Positions 23,668 to 31,414 of a DNA stretch of 33,198 nt are shown piece after piece. The stretch spans positions 1 to 33,198 of the forward strand of contig DVJE01000039.1 in NCBI GenBank assembly GCA_018716975.1. Reading direction: 5' to 3'. How positions within the stretch are numbered: position 1 is the stretch's first letter; every line of letters starts with the position of its first letter. The notes below the pieces were generated by a model. The model was not told where the DNA came from, did no database searches, and was given only the letters and a program-made list of their open reading frames with translations. The translations under genes and the position numbers were made by a program. The stretch is from Candidatus Gallacutalibacter stercoravium (GTDB lineage Bacteria; Bacillota; Clostridia; Oscillospirales; Acutalibacteraceae).

Positions 23668-24046
23668 GGTTTTCTTCCTCCAAAGGGCGCTGCTCCAACG
23701 CGCGCAGGGCGCGGTAGCTTTTGGCACTAACGGCGTGTTCCATGCGGCAAGCGTCCTGCGCAGCGGTCTTTTCATCCACACCCAATTTTATCAAAAGCCT
23801 CAAAAAGGTTTGGTGCCGCTCATAGGTGGCGCGCGCAATGCGCTGCCCCGCCGGGGTGAGGTGAATTTGGTGGGCCGTGTCCATTTCTAAGTAACCCTCC
23901 CGAACCAGTTCCTTTATGCAGGCGCACACCGTGGGGCGCGAAACCTCCAGCAGATCCGCTACGCCGGAACTCCGGGCTACGCCGTTTTGCTTTTGCAAAA
24001 CATAAACGGCTTTTAAATAATCTTCCACGGTTTTCTTTTGCTTCAC
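23660..24046 (-). CDS. DtxR/MntR family metal-dependent transcriptional regulator
   Basis: 128 residues. The N-terminal winged helix (about 5-65) has VEDYLKAVYVLQ, VARSSGVADLLEVSRPTVCACIKELVREGYL and a wing HQIHLTPAGQRIA, all typical of DtxR-type repressors. The dimerisation/metal domain follows: H78 in ERHQTFLRLLIKLGV, and C100, E103 and H104 in DACRMEHAVS. The C-x-x-E-H pattern is that of the DtxR/IdeR primary site, whereas D9 sits where MntR has its aspartate, so Fe2+ or Mn2+ specificity is open. There is no C-terminal SH3-like domain, as in MntR-size proteins. It likely represses metal uptake when metal is bound. No transporter gene is beside it; a short ORF overlaps its end. A palindrome in its promoter suggests autoregulation. 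Confidence 0.9.
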   Translation of the reverse strand: MKQKKTVEDYLKAVYVLQKQNGVARSSGVADLLEVSRPTVCACIKELVREGYLEMDTAHQIHLTPAGQRIARATYERHQTFLRLLIKLGVDEKTAAQDACRMEHAVSAKSYRALRALEQRPLEEENHE

Positions 24047-24121
24047 GGCGGTAGGCCTCCTTCTTTACGCCGGGTAGCGCTGATGTTTTTTGTATGGCGT
24101 GTGATAGCAGTTGAGGAATAA

Positions 24122-24137
24122 GTTAGCTTATACTAAC
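24122..24137. promoter_or_regulatory. candidate DtxR-type operator
   Basis: GTTAG-CTTATA-CTAAC is an inverted repeat about 75 bases upstream of the DtxR-type gene and just downstream of its likely -10 region. Its TTAG...CTAA arms resemble DtxR/IdeR/MntR boxes. Autoregulation is inferred only from position and symmetry. Confidence 0.5.
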
Positions 24138-24150
24138 CAAACCTGTTATC

Positions 24151-24180
24151 AACATACTACAGTTGCCCATCGTTTGTCAA
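24151..24180 (-). promoter_or_regulatory. candidate promoter of the DtxR-type gene
   Basis: On the minus strand TTGACA (24180-24175), 18-base spacer, TATGTT (24156-24151). The palindrome at 24122-24137 lies where transcription would start. Confidence 0.5.
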
Positions 24181-24273
24181 GATTCTATTTTCTTTTATTG
24201 CGCTTGTTTCGCTTGGTTGATTTGGGCGCCGTTTTCTTTTCTATTTGTTCGTAGTTCGTTTGGCCGGCGCTGG

Positions 24274-24302
24274 TTGAGATGGTGGGCGGCTTGTGTTATA
24301 AT
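24274..24302 (+). promoter_or_regulatory. sigma-A promoter of the sugar O-acetyltransferase gene
   Basis: TTGAGA (24274-24279), 17-base spacer, TATAAT (24297-24302). It leaves a leader of about 125 bases before the ATG at 24434, in which I see no clear riboswitch. Confidence 0.75.
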
Positions 24303-24433
24303 GTGCGCAAAACAAGGCGTTGTTTTTTCTATTAAACAACAAATTGTGACTGTTTTACCATGCCACCGGCTGTGAGCAAACGGGCGATTGCCTGCTGCGC
24401 AGTTGCCGTGGATACTTTTTAGGAGGGGATACC

Positions 24434-25072
24434 ATGCAAGAAGAAGAAAAGCTTTTGTCGGGCCTTTTGTTTTGCCCGGGCGACGAACAGTTGCGCAAAA
24501 TTAAGCTGCGCACCCATAATCTGTGCGCTCGCTTTAACCAGACCACAGAGGATGAAACCGAAATCAGGGCTTACCTTTTATCGCAGATCTTCGGCGCGCT
24601 GGGGGAGGGCTCTTTTTTGCAGGGGCCCATATACATTCATTACGGCGTGCATACCCAAATTGGCAAACGCTTTTTCGGTAATTTTAACCTGACCATTCAA
24701 GACGACGCGCGGGTTACCATCGGCGACGACTGCAACTTTGGGCCCAACGTTACCATTGTAACCCCGATTCATCCCATGGTGCCGGAGGAACGGCGGCACA
24801 TCCTAACCAAAGACGGTGCGAAAAAACGGGTGTGCTACGCAAAGCCGGTAACCATTGGCAACGATTGCTGGTTTGGAGCAAACGTGGTGGTGTGCCCCGG
24901 CGTAACCATTGGCGACGGCTGCGTTATCGGCGCGGGCAGCGTGGTGGTGCGGGATATTCCTGCCAACAGCTTTGCAGCGGGGAACCCTTGTAAGGTGATT
25001 CGCACCATTACCGAGGCGGATAGTTTAAAGTATAAGCCCCAGGTGCTCGGTGAAGACGATCGGATACCGTAA
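24434..25072 (+). CDS. maltose/galactoside O-acetyltransferase-like hexapeptide protein (LacA/Maa family)
   Basis: 212 residues. The N-terminal Mac domain (EEEKLLSGLLFCPGDEQLRKIKLRTHNLCARFNQT) is followed by a left-handed beta-helix of hexapeptide repeats (VTIGDDCNFGPNVTI, VTIGNDCWFGANVVVCPGVTIGDGCVIGAGSVVVRDIP). The loop VTPIHPMVPEERR carries H113 at the place of the catalytic histidine in LacA. FAAGNPCKVIR is the normal ending. It moves acetyl from CoA to the 6-hydroxyl of sugars; trimeric and cytoplasmic in known members. TAGGAGGGG lies about 7 bases before the ATG and a good promoter lies upstream. It is followed after about 20 bases by a GNAT gene, likely one operon. No sugar transporter is adjacent. 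Confidence 0.92.
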   Translation: MQEEEKLLSGLLFCPGDEQLRKIKLRTHNLCARFNQTTEDETEIRAYLLSQIFGALGEGSFLQGPIYIHYGVHTQIGKRFFGNFNLTIQDDARVTIGDDCNFGPNVTIVTPIHPMVPEERRHILTKDGAKKRVCYAKPVTIGNDCWFGANVVVCPGVTIGDGCVIGAGSVVVRDIPANSFAAGNPCKVIRTITEADSLKYKPQVLGEDDRIP

Positions 25073-25092
25073 AAGAAAAGGGGGTGGCGCCG

Positions 25093-25590
25093 GTGGCGCG
25101 CACATTATATGAATATCGGCCGGCTACCCGGCAAGAGCTGGAATGGCTGTGGGAAAAAGACGTCGCCGCCCATCCCGGTGAAGAGCAGTGGTTACAGTGG
25201 CGGCGGGAGTATTTAGAAAATAACCGCCTGGGCAGGTGCCGCACTTTTGCGGTGCTGTACCGCGGGGAGCCGGTGGGGCAGGGAACTTTGCTGTTTTCGC
25301 CCCGGTGCAGTGCGGTAAACGGCAGGCAAGAGCTGGCAAACGGCGCAGGAGTGGCAAATGTAAACGCTTTGCGCATAGAACAGGCGCACCGGGGCCGGGG
25401 GCATATGGCCCAGCTGGTGCGCGTCATGGAGCAATATGCAAAAACCGCCGGCTGCCGCACGCTGACCATCGGCGTGGAGGCGGCGCAGACAAAAAACCTG
25501 GCCATTTATCTGCATTGGGGGTACAACAGGCTGATAACTCACGCCCAAGAAGAGGGGGCCTTGGTGCTGTATTATGCCAAGGCTCTGTAA
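25093..25590 (+). CDS. GNAT family N-acetyltransferase
   Basis: 165 residues from GTG 25093, chosen because AAAAGGGGG lies about 9 bases before it; an in-frame GTG at 25084 abuts that site. GNAT core: YRGEPVGQGTLLF (strands 2-3), ANVNALRIEQAHRGRGHMAQLVRVMEQYA with the acetyl-CoA loop RGRGHM, then CRTLTIGVEAAQTKNLAIYLHWGYNRL, the usual 'N-x-x-A-x-x-L/Y-Y-x-x-x-G-F/Y' ending. Substrate unknown. It follows the LacA/Maa-type gene by 20 bases and probably shares its promoter. Confidence 0.83.
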   Translation: MARTLYEYRPATRQELEWLWEKDVAAHPGEEQWLQWRREYLENNRLGRCRTFAVLYRGEPVGQGTLLFSPRCSAVNGRQELANGAGVANVNALRIEQAHRGRGHMAQLVRVMEQYAKTAGCRTLTIGVEAAQTKNLAIYLHWGYNRLITHAQEEGALVLYYAKAL

Positions 25591-25660
25591 TATACGGCGG
25601 CTGGCAGAGGGCTAAAGGTTGCTCTAAGCAGGCGGGCAAACAGAGAAGCAAAGAGCGATA

Positions 25661-25671
25661 AGGAGGCCATG
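25661..25671 (+). promoter_or_regulatory. perfect Shine-Dalgarno placed unusually relative to the AraC gene
   Basis: AGGAGG (25661-25666) lies only 2 bases before an out-of-frame ATG (25669) that opens a 42-codon frame ending at 25797, inside the AraC gene, and about 25 bases before the longest in-frame TTG (25692). It fits neither start well. A leader peptide or a degraded start region is possible. Confidence 0.35.
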
Positions 25672-25745
25672 GCGGCAAAAGAGTTGTCCGTTTGGGTCAA
25701 GAAAGAAAAGCGGCTTTGGGCTATGATAAAGGCAAGGGATCAAAA

Positions 25746-26651
25746 TTGGTTCGGTGGGATAAAATTGAAGCGGTTAGCAGGATGCAGCGCTATTTAAAAG
25801 AGCACGCGGCGGATGAACCCTTTTGCTGGTCGGATTTTTATGCCGCAGCGGGGTTTTCCTCCCGGCACGCCAACCGGATCTTTAAGGAGCTGACCCAGAA
25901 AACACCGGCGGAGTATCTGCGGGATATTCGCCTGTCGCAAAGCTGTGCGTCGGTGCTGCAAGACGATAAGGCGATTTTGGATATCGCCCTAGACGCGCAT
26001 TTTGACAGCCATGAGGGCTACACGCGGGCTTTTGTCAGCCGTTTTGGGCGCACGCCCTCCTCTTACCGCAGGGGCGAAGGGCCCGTTCCGCTGTTTGTCT
26101 CCGATCCCATCAAAAATTACTACGTGCATCTTTATCAAAAGGAGAGCTGCCCAATGGATCAAAAGCCGATTGTGTGCACCGTTACCCCGATAGAACGCCC
26201 GCAGCGCAAATTGATGCTGCAGCGTTCTGTAAAGGCCACGGATTATTGGTCGTATTGCGAAGAAAAATGCTGCGATTGGGTGGGAATGCTCAATAGCCTG
26301 CCCGGCAGGTTGGACATAGCCGCCATCTTGGAGTTGCCGCCGCAGTTGGTTCGCCTTGGCACCAGCCCGGTGGCCGCCGGGGTGGAGCTACCCATGGAAT
26401 ACGGCGGGGATGTGCCCGGGGGCTATGAGATTATCACTCTGCCGCCTTGCACCATGCTGTATTTTCAAACAGGTCCGTTTGAAAACGAAGAGGATTTCGG
26501 CGCGCAGATAGGTGCCGTTTCGCAGGCCATGCAGGCTTATCAACCGGAACGCTTTGGCTACGCCTATGCCCCCGAGCTGGCGCCGCGTTTTAATTTTGGA
26601 GCCGACGCTGCCAACGGGGCCAAACAGGCTGTTCCAGTGCGCAAATTGTAA
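25746..26651 (+). CDS. AraC family regulator with GyrI-like effector-binding domain
   Basis: About 301 residues from TTG 25746 (AAGGCAAGGG about 7 bases upstream). The protein then begins VRWDKIEAVSRMQRYLKEH, matching the conserved opening of this family; a longer frame from TTG 25692 adds 18 unconserved residues. The AraC HTH covers about 10-105: FCWSDFYAAAGFSSRHANRIFKELTQKTPAEYLRDIRLSQS and ILDIALDAHFDSHEGYTRAFVSRFGRTPSSYR. A GyrI/BmrR-type ligand domain (about 135-300: VTPIERPQRKLMLQRSVKATDYWSYCEE ... GGYEIITLPPCTMLYFQTGPF ...) follows. Such proteins sense hydrophobic or cationic drugs or other small ligands and activate transcription. Its targets are not evident. It is followed by a terminator. 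Confidence 0.88.
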   Translation: MVRWDKIEAVSRMQRYLKEHAADEPFCWSDFYAAAGFSSRHANRIFKELTQKTPAEYLRDIRLSQSCASVLQDDKAILDIALDAHFDSHEGYTRAFVSRFGRTPSSYRRGEGPVPLFVSDPIKNYYVHLYQKESCPMDQKPIVCTVTPIERPQRKLMLQRSVKATDYWSYCEEKCCDWVGMLNSLPGRLDIAAILELPPQLVRLGTSPVAAGVELPMEYGGDVPGGYEIITLPPCTMLYFQTGPFENEEDFGAQIGAVSQAMQAYQPERFGYAYAPELAPRFNFGADAANGAKQAVPVRKL

Positions 26652-26723
26652 GGCGGTTGCCTGCGTAAAAGTTTTGTACTTTAGCGAAAATAGCCAAAAT
26701 AGATTGCTGGTTTCATGGGGTAG

Positions 26724-26751
26724 AAAAGGGCGCCAAAAGGCGTCCTTTTTT
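26724..26751 (+). terminator. terminator after the AraC/GyrI gene
   Basis: AAAAGGGCGCC (26724-26734), AAAA loop, GGCGTCCTTTTT (26739-26750) form an 11-bp stem with one G-T pair and a run of six Ts. It lies about 75 bases after the stop. Confidence 0.88.
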
Positions 26752-26976
26752 CTTGTGAAGCGTAAGAAATTCCGGCGCGGCCGGGAGAAAAAGAGCGTTG
26801 GCCGCAAGCGGCGGAGAAAAGAAGTGTCGCTAATGCAGCGATGTCTTATAAGCAGTTGATGGGCACAAGACACAAGAAAACTTTCGTGTTTCTTTAAAGT
26901 ATTGATATAGCAAAACCATATAAAGCTAAAAAGGCGTAAATATAGTGCACACAGAAAAGGTGAAAAAAATCTTCTA
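26752..26976. other. gene-free stretch before the MarR operon
   Basis: About 225 bases with no convincing gene on either strand; together with its flanks it forms the spacer of nearly 390 bases between the AraC and MarR genes. It becomes strongly AT-rich after 26880, leading into the MarR promoter. Confidence 0.4.
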
Positions 26977-27005
26977 TTGACAAATTTTTAAAAATTAGTT
27001 ATCAT
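26977..27005 (+). promoter_or_regulatory. sigma-A promoter of the MarR-ABC operon with possible operator
   Basis: TTGACA (26977-26982), 17-base spacer, TATCAT (27000-27005). The sequence from TTAGT (26995) to ACTAA (27017-27021) over and after the -10 has imperfect dyad symmetry (TTAGTTATC ... GCATACTAA), a plausible site for autorepression by the MarR protein. Confidence 0.7.
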
Positions 27006-27040
27006 ACTGTTCGCATACTAACAAAAGGATGGAACGGTGC

Positions 27041-27466
27041 ATGGAACGAGACTGCGGTGCTTGGGTTAATATCTTGTCGCACAAGGTAAAAAAACGTTTA
27101 AACGCCACGTTGGCAGATTTGGGCGTAACCGGCGTGCAAAGCAGGGTGATGCACTACATTTTGGAGCACTACCAAAGCGGCCCCGTATTTCAAAGGGATG
27201 TGGAGGAGGCATTTGAGCTGAGCCGTTCCACCACGACGAACATTTTGCAGCTGATGGAAAAAAACGGGATTATCCGGCGCGAGAGCGTGGCTTGCGACGC
27301 CCGACTGAAAAGCTTGGTGCCCACAGAAAAAGCCGGGAGTATCGACAACAAGGTGCGCGACTGCGTTATAGAGATAGAGGAGGTGTTAACCAGGGGGATT
27401 TCGCAAGAACAGGTGCAGCAATTTTTGGCTACGGCGAAAAGAATGTCTGCGAATCTGGATGAGTAA
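27041..27466 (+). CDS. MarR family transcriptional regulator
   Basis: About 141 residues from ATG 27041; ATG 27029 is in frame but directly touches the AAAAGG ribosome binding site. Helices ILSHKVKKRLNATLADLGVTGVQSRVMHYILEHYQ form the dimerisation/first wHTH part. GPVFQRDVEEAFELSRSTTTNILQLMEKNGIIRRES is the recognition helix and DARLKSLVPTEKA the wing, with the D-x-R characteristic of MarR wings. It lies directly upstream of two ABC half-exporter genes in one operon, the common arrangement in which it represses the exporter until a ligand binds. The promoter has a dyad near -10, so autorepression is likely. Confidence 0.9.
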   Translation: MERDCGAWVNILSHKVKKRLNATLADLGVTGVQSRVMHYILEHYQSGPVFQRDVEEAFELSRSTTTNILQLMEKNGIIRRESVACDARLKSLVPTEKAGSIDNKVRDCVIEIEEVLTRGISQEQVQQFLATAKRMSANLDE

Positions 27467-27577
27467 TGCCCTCTGTGCCTTCTGTGCTGCCATTGCCGTT
27501 TTGCTGTGGTAATGTTTGGATGTATTGAGTTGTGTTGGGCCGTATGTAGTTGAATCGGAAAGGATGGGATTGCTTCA

Positions 27578-29320
27578 ATGATAAAAGTGTTGGCCAGAAG
27601 TATCCGCGAGTATAAGAAGCCATCGCTGCTCGCGCCTTTGTTCGTAACCGGGGAGGTGGTGCTGGAATGTATCATTCCCTTTATTACGGCAAATTTGGTA
27701 AATGAAATTAAGGACGGCTGCTCCATTGACGTAATTGTTCGCTATGGCATTGTGCTGGTGGTGATGGCGGCGCTGTCTTTGGCCTTTGGCGCCCTGGCCG
27801 GGTCGGCATGTTCCACCGCAAGCTGTGGTTTTGCACGCAATTTGCGCAAGGATATGTTTTATAAAATCCAGGGTTACTCCTTTGAAAACATCGATAAGTT
27901 TTCGGTATCCAGTTTGGTTACCCGGTTGACCACCGATATCACCAACGTGCAGATGGCCTACATGATGATTGTGCGCACGGCCATTCGTTGCCCGTTGATG
28001 TTGGTGTTTTCGTTTGTAATGGCTTTTGTAATGGGCGGCAAGATGGCGCTCATCTTTGTGGTGGTCATTCCCATTCTTGCGGTTGGCCTGGCGTTGGTCA
28101 TCTATAAAACCATGCCGCTGTTTCGCCGGGTATTTAAAAAGTACGATGCGCTGAACAACTCGGTGCAAGAAAATATCAAGGGCATGCGGGTAGTAAAATC
28201 CTATGTGCGCGAAGATTATGAGAAGAAAAAGTTCGGCGTGGCGGCCGACGATGTAAAGGTAGACTTTACCAAGGCTGAGCGCATTTTGGCCTTTAACAAC
28301 CCGCTGATGCAGTTTTGTATGTATGCGGTGATGGTTTTTGTAATGGCCTACGGTTCTTATACGGTGATCACCTCTCAGGGTCTGGCGCTGGACGTGGGGC
28401 AAATGTCCTCTATGCTCACCTACAGCTTCCAAATCCTGAGCAGCCTGATGATGCTTTCGATGATCTTTGTTATGATCACCATGTCTGCTGAGTCTGCCCA
28501 GCGTATTGTGGAGGTGCTCAGCGAAGAAAGCACGCTGCATAATCCCGAGAACCCGCTGACCGAGGTGAAGGACGGATCCATCGATTTCGACAACGTCAGC
28601 TTCCGTTATTCCAAAACAGCGGCCCGTATGTCGCTGGAGAATATCAATTTGCATATCCGCTCCGGCGAAACCATCGGCATCATTGGCGGTACGGGCTCTT
28701 CTAAATCTACTTTGATTCAGCTGATCTCCCGATTGTACGATGTAACCGAGGGATCGGTGCGCGTAGGCGGCGTGGATGTTCGGAAGTATGATTTGGAAAC
28801 TTTGCGCAACCAGGTGGCCGTGGTGTTGCAAAAGAACATCTTGTTTTCCGGCACTGTGAAATCCAACCTGCGTTGGGGCAACGAAAACGCCACTGACGAA
28901 GAAATGATAGAGGCCTGCAAGTTGGCCCAGGCGGATGAGTTTGTTAGCCAGTTCCCCGATGGTTACGATACCCGCATCGAGCAGGGCGGCGCCAATGTTT
29001 CGGGCGGGCAAAAGCAGCGCCTTTGCATCGCCCGCGCGTTGCTGAAAAAGCCCAAGATCTTGATTTTGGACGACTCCACCAGCGCTGTGGATACCCGCAC
29101 CGACGCCCTTATCCGTCAGGCGATGCGGCAATACATCCCCGAAACCACCAAGATTATTATTGCCCAGCGCACCGCCTCTGTGCAGGATGCGGATCGCATT
29201 GTGGTAATGGAGGGCGGCAAAATCAACGCCGTGGGTACCCACGAGGAATTGATGCGCTCCAACGAGATCTATCGCGAGGTATATACCTCTCAGAATAAGG
29301 CGGGTGATGACGATGTCTAA
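27578..29320 (+). CDS. ABC half-exporter, degenerate-site subunit of a heterodimeric pair
   Basis: 580 residues: an exporter transmembrane domain with six helices (about 1-310), then a nucleotide-binding domain. The Walker A is GGTGSSKST (370-378), with S375 where the usual glycine stands. The signature is VSGGQKQR. The Walker B is ILILDDSTS with D499 in place of the catalytic glutamate, and the H-loop carries Q530 (IIIAQRT) instead of histidine. These changes make its own ATP site non-hydrolysing, as in TM287 or BmrC-type subunits. Its partner encoded next has the intact residues. GGAAAGGATGGG precedes the ATG. Known relatives export drugs, lipids or peptides; the substrate here is unknown. 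It is second in the MarR operon. Confidence 0.92.
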   Translation: MIKVLARSIREYKKPSLLAPLFVTGEVVLECIIPFITANLVNEIKDGCSIDVIVRYGIVLVVMAALSLAFGALAGSACSTASCGFARNLRKDMFYKIQGYSFENIDKFSVSSLVTRLTTDITNVQMAYMMIVRTAIRCPLMLVFSFVMAFVMGGKMALIFVVVIPILAVGLALVIYKTMPLFRRVFKKYDALNNSVQENIKGMRVVKSYVREDYEKKKFGVAADDVKVDFTKAERILAFNNPLMQFCMYAVMVFVMAYGSYTVITSQGLALDVGQMSSMLTYSFQILSSLMMLSMIFVMITMSAESAQRIVEVLSEESTLHNPENPLTEVKDGSIDFDNVSFRYSKTAARMSLENINLHIRSGETIGIIGGTGSSKSTLIQLISRLYDVTEGSVRVGGVDVRKYDLETLRNQVAVVLQKNILFSGTVKSNLRWGNENATDEEMIEACKLAQADEFVSQFPDGYDTRIEQGGANVSGGQKQRLCIARALLKKPKILILDDSTSAVDTRTDALIRQAMRQYIPETTKIIIAQRTASVQDADRIVVMEGGKINAVGTHEELMRSNEIYREVYTSQNKAGDDDV

Positions 29321-31229
29321 GGCACCTCAAAAAGCGGCCAAGGGCCGCCGCGCGCCCCAAGGCATAATCGGCCGGCTGGTGCGCACTCTATTTGGCTTTT
29401 ATCCCGTGATGCTGCCGCTGGTTATTGTGTGCATTTTGTTTAACGCAGTGGTAAGCTCGATGCCCTCGATCTTTATGCAAAACGTAATAGCCGCTGTGGA
29501 GCAAAGTTGGCAAACCGGCGACTGGGCCTCGGTGTCGGGGCAGATTATGCAGCTGGTGGGCCTGCTGGTGATCTTTTATGTGCTCAGCTTGGCAGCCGGC
29601 GCCCTTTTCACCCAGTTAATGGCGATTATTACCCAGGGCTCTCTTGCCAAAATGCGTGAAAAGATGTTTAACGGCATGCAGAATTTGCCCATCAAATATT
29701 TTGACACCCACAACCACGGCGACGTGATGAGTTATTACACCAACGATATCGACACCCTGCGGCAGTTGATTTCGCAAAGCTTCCCGCAGTTGCTTATCTC
29801 GCTGGTAACCATTGTCACGGTGTTTGGTATTATGGTCTATTATAGCCTGTGGCTCACCCTTGTGGTGGTAGTTGGCGTGGTGTTTATGGTGCTGGTTACC
29901 AAAAAGGTGGGCGGCGGATCGGCAAAGTATTTCATCCGCCAGCAAAAGGCCATTGCCCGCACGGAGGGCTTTGTGGAAGAAATGATGAACGGCCAAAAGG
30001 TCGTAAAGGTGTTCTGCCATGAGAAAGAAGCGCAGCGGGATTTTGACGAGGTAAACGACGCGCTGTTTGAAGATTCTGAAAAGGCCAACCGCTATGCCAA
30101 TATGCTTATGCCCATTTTAAACAACATCGGCAACGTGCTATATGTTATCGTTGCCTTGGCTGGCGGGTTGCTGCTGTTAAACGGTGTGCTCAATGTGAGC
30201 GTTTCGGGCCTGGCTATGAGCATCAGCATCGTGGTGCCGTTTTTGAACATGACCAGGCAGTTTGCCGGCAACATCAGCCAGGTTTCTAACCAGGTGAACG
30301 CCGTCGTTATGGGCCTTGCAGGCGCCCAGCGTATCTTTGCGCTGATTGACGAGGAACCCGAGGCTGACAACGGTTATGTTACCCTGGTAAACGCCCGCGA
30401 GAACGCCGACGGCCAGCTGGAGGAGTGCGAAGAGCGCACCGAAATGTGGGCCTGGAAACATCCCCATCAGGATGGCACGGTTACCTATACCAAGTTGCAG
30501 GGCGACGTGCGCATGTTTAACGTAGATTTTGCCTATGAAGAGGGCAAAACGGTGCTGCACGATATCTCTTTGTACGCAAAACCCGGCCAAAAGGTGGCTT
30601 TTGTAGGCTCCACCGGTGCGGGCAAAACCACGATAACCAATTTGATCAACCGTTTTTACGATATTGCCGACGGCAAGATTCGCTACGACGGCATCAATAT
30701 CAATAAAATCAAAAAAGCAGACCTGCGCCGCAGCCTGGGCATTGTGTTGCAAGATACCAATCTGTTTACCGGCACGGTAATGGATAATATCCGCTACGGC
30801 CGCTTGGACGCCAACGACGACGAATGCATCGCCGCCGCCAAGTTGGCGGGCGCCCACGACTTTATCACCAGGCTGCCCCAAGGCTACGACACGCCCCTTT
30901 CGGGCAACGGCGCCAGCCTATCCCAAGGCCAGCGCCAGTTGTTGGCTATTGCCCGCGCGGCAGTGGCCGATCCGCCGGTTATGATATTGGACGAAGCCAC
31001 CAGCTCCATTGATACCCGCACCGAGGCTATTGTGCAGCGGGGTATGGACGCGCTGATGACTGGGCGCACGGTTTTCGTTATCGCCCATCGGTTGAGCACG
31101 GTAAAGAACTCCGACGCCATCATGGTGCTGGAGCATGGCCGCATTATCGAACGCGGCACCCACGAGGAACTGCTGGCTCTCAAGGGCACCTATTATCAGC
31201 TGTATACCGGCGCCTTGGAGCTGGACTAA
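29307..31229 (+). CDS. ABC half-exporter, catalytic-site subunit of the pair
   Basis: About 640 residues from ATG 29307 (GTG 29304 and ATG 29313 are alternatives); it overlaps the upstream gene by 14 bases, so translation is coupled. The TMD (about 30-330) is followed by an NBD with an inserted segment of some 50 residues before Walker A (NARENADGQLEECEERTEMWAWKHPHQDG). Walker A is GSTGAGKT (434-441), the signature LSQGQ (538-542, second G changed to Q), Walker B ILDE with D562 and E563, and the H-loop histidine is H594 (IAHR). In heterodimeric exporters the noncanonical signature of this subunit faces the degenerate Walker sites of the partner, and that is what is seen here. A terminator follows. 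Confidence 0.93.
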   Translation: MTMSKAPQKAAKGRRAPQGIIGRLVRTLFGFYPVMLPLVIVCILFNAVVSSMPSIFMQNVIAAVEQSWQTGDWASVSGQIMQLVGLLVIFYVLSLAAGALFTQLMAIITQGSLAKMREKMFNGMQNLPIKYFDTHNHGDVMSYYTNDIDTLRQLISQSFPQLLISLVTIVTVFGIMVYYSLWLTLVVVVGVVFMVLVTKKVGGGSAKYFIRQQKAIARTEGFVEEMMNGQKVVKVFCHEKEAQRDFDEVNDALFEDSEKANRYANMLMPILNNIGNVLYVIVALAGGLLLLNGVLNVSVSGLAMSISIVVPFLNMTRQFAGNISQVSNQVNAVVMGLAGAQRIFALIDEEPEADNGYVTLVNARENADGQLEECEERTEMWAWKHPHQDGTVTYTKLQGDVRMFNVDFAYEEGKTVLHDISLYAKPGQKVAFVGSTGAGKTTITNLINRFYDIADGKIRYDGININKIKKADLRRSLGIVLQDTNLFTGTVMDNIRYGRLDANDDECIAAAKLAGAHDFITRLPQGYDTPLSGNGASLSQGQRQLLAIARAAVADPPVMILDEATSSIDTRTEAIVQRGMDALMTGRTVFVIAHRLSTVKNSDAIMVLEHGRIIERGTHEELLALKGTYYQLYTGALELD

Positions 31230-31258
31230 GGCCCGGCGAAAAAAGAGAAGAATCAAAC

Positions 31259-31299
31259 AAAATGCCTCCGGAGGATGAGTATCCTTTGGAGGCATTTTT
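31259..31299 (+). terminator. terminator of the MarR-ABC operon
   Basis: AAAATGCCTCC (31259-31269) pairs with GGAGGCATTTTT (31288-31299), and the inner GAGGAT/ATCCT continues the stem around a GAGT loop. It begins 30 bases after the stop codon. Confidence 0.93.
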
Positions 31300-31382
31300 G
31301 TCTATTAGCATTAGCGATGATTCCTTAGTTGGGGAAGAAGTTCATTAAAATTAAGCGCAGGTTTATGTGAAAAAATAGTTCC

Positions 31383-31408
31383 AAAAGCAGCGGAGCGTCT
31401 ATGCTGCT
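31383..31408 (-). terminator. possible terminator of the sugar kinase gene
   Basis: On the minus strand AGCAGC (31408-31403), loop, GCTGCT (31391-31386) and then TTTT, just after the kinase stop at 31415. The stem is only 6 bp. Confidence 0.45.
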
Positions 31409-31414
31409 GCACCG

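Noticed and set aside
27575-29242. Long open frame on the minus strand opposite the first ABC exporter gene
   Set aside because: It mirrors a strongly coding plus-strand gene, is very rich in histidine and glutamine, has no ribosome binding site and no recognisable domain: a shadow of codon bias.
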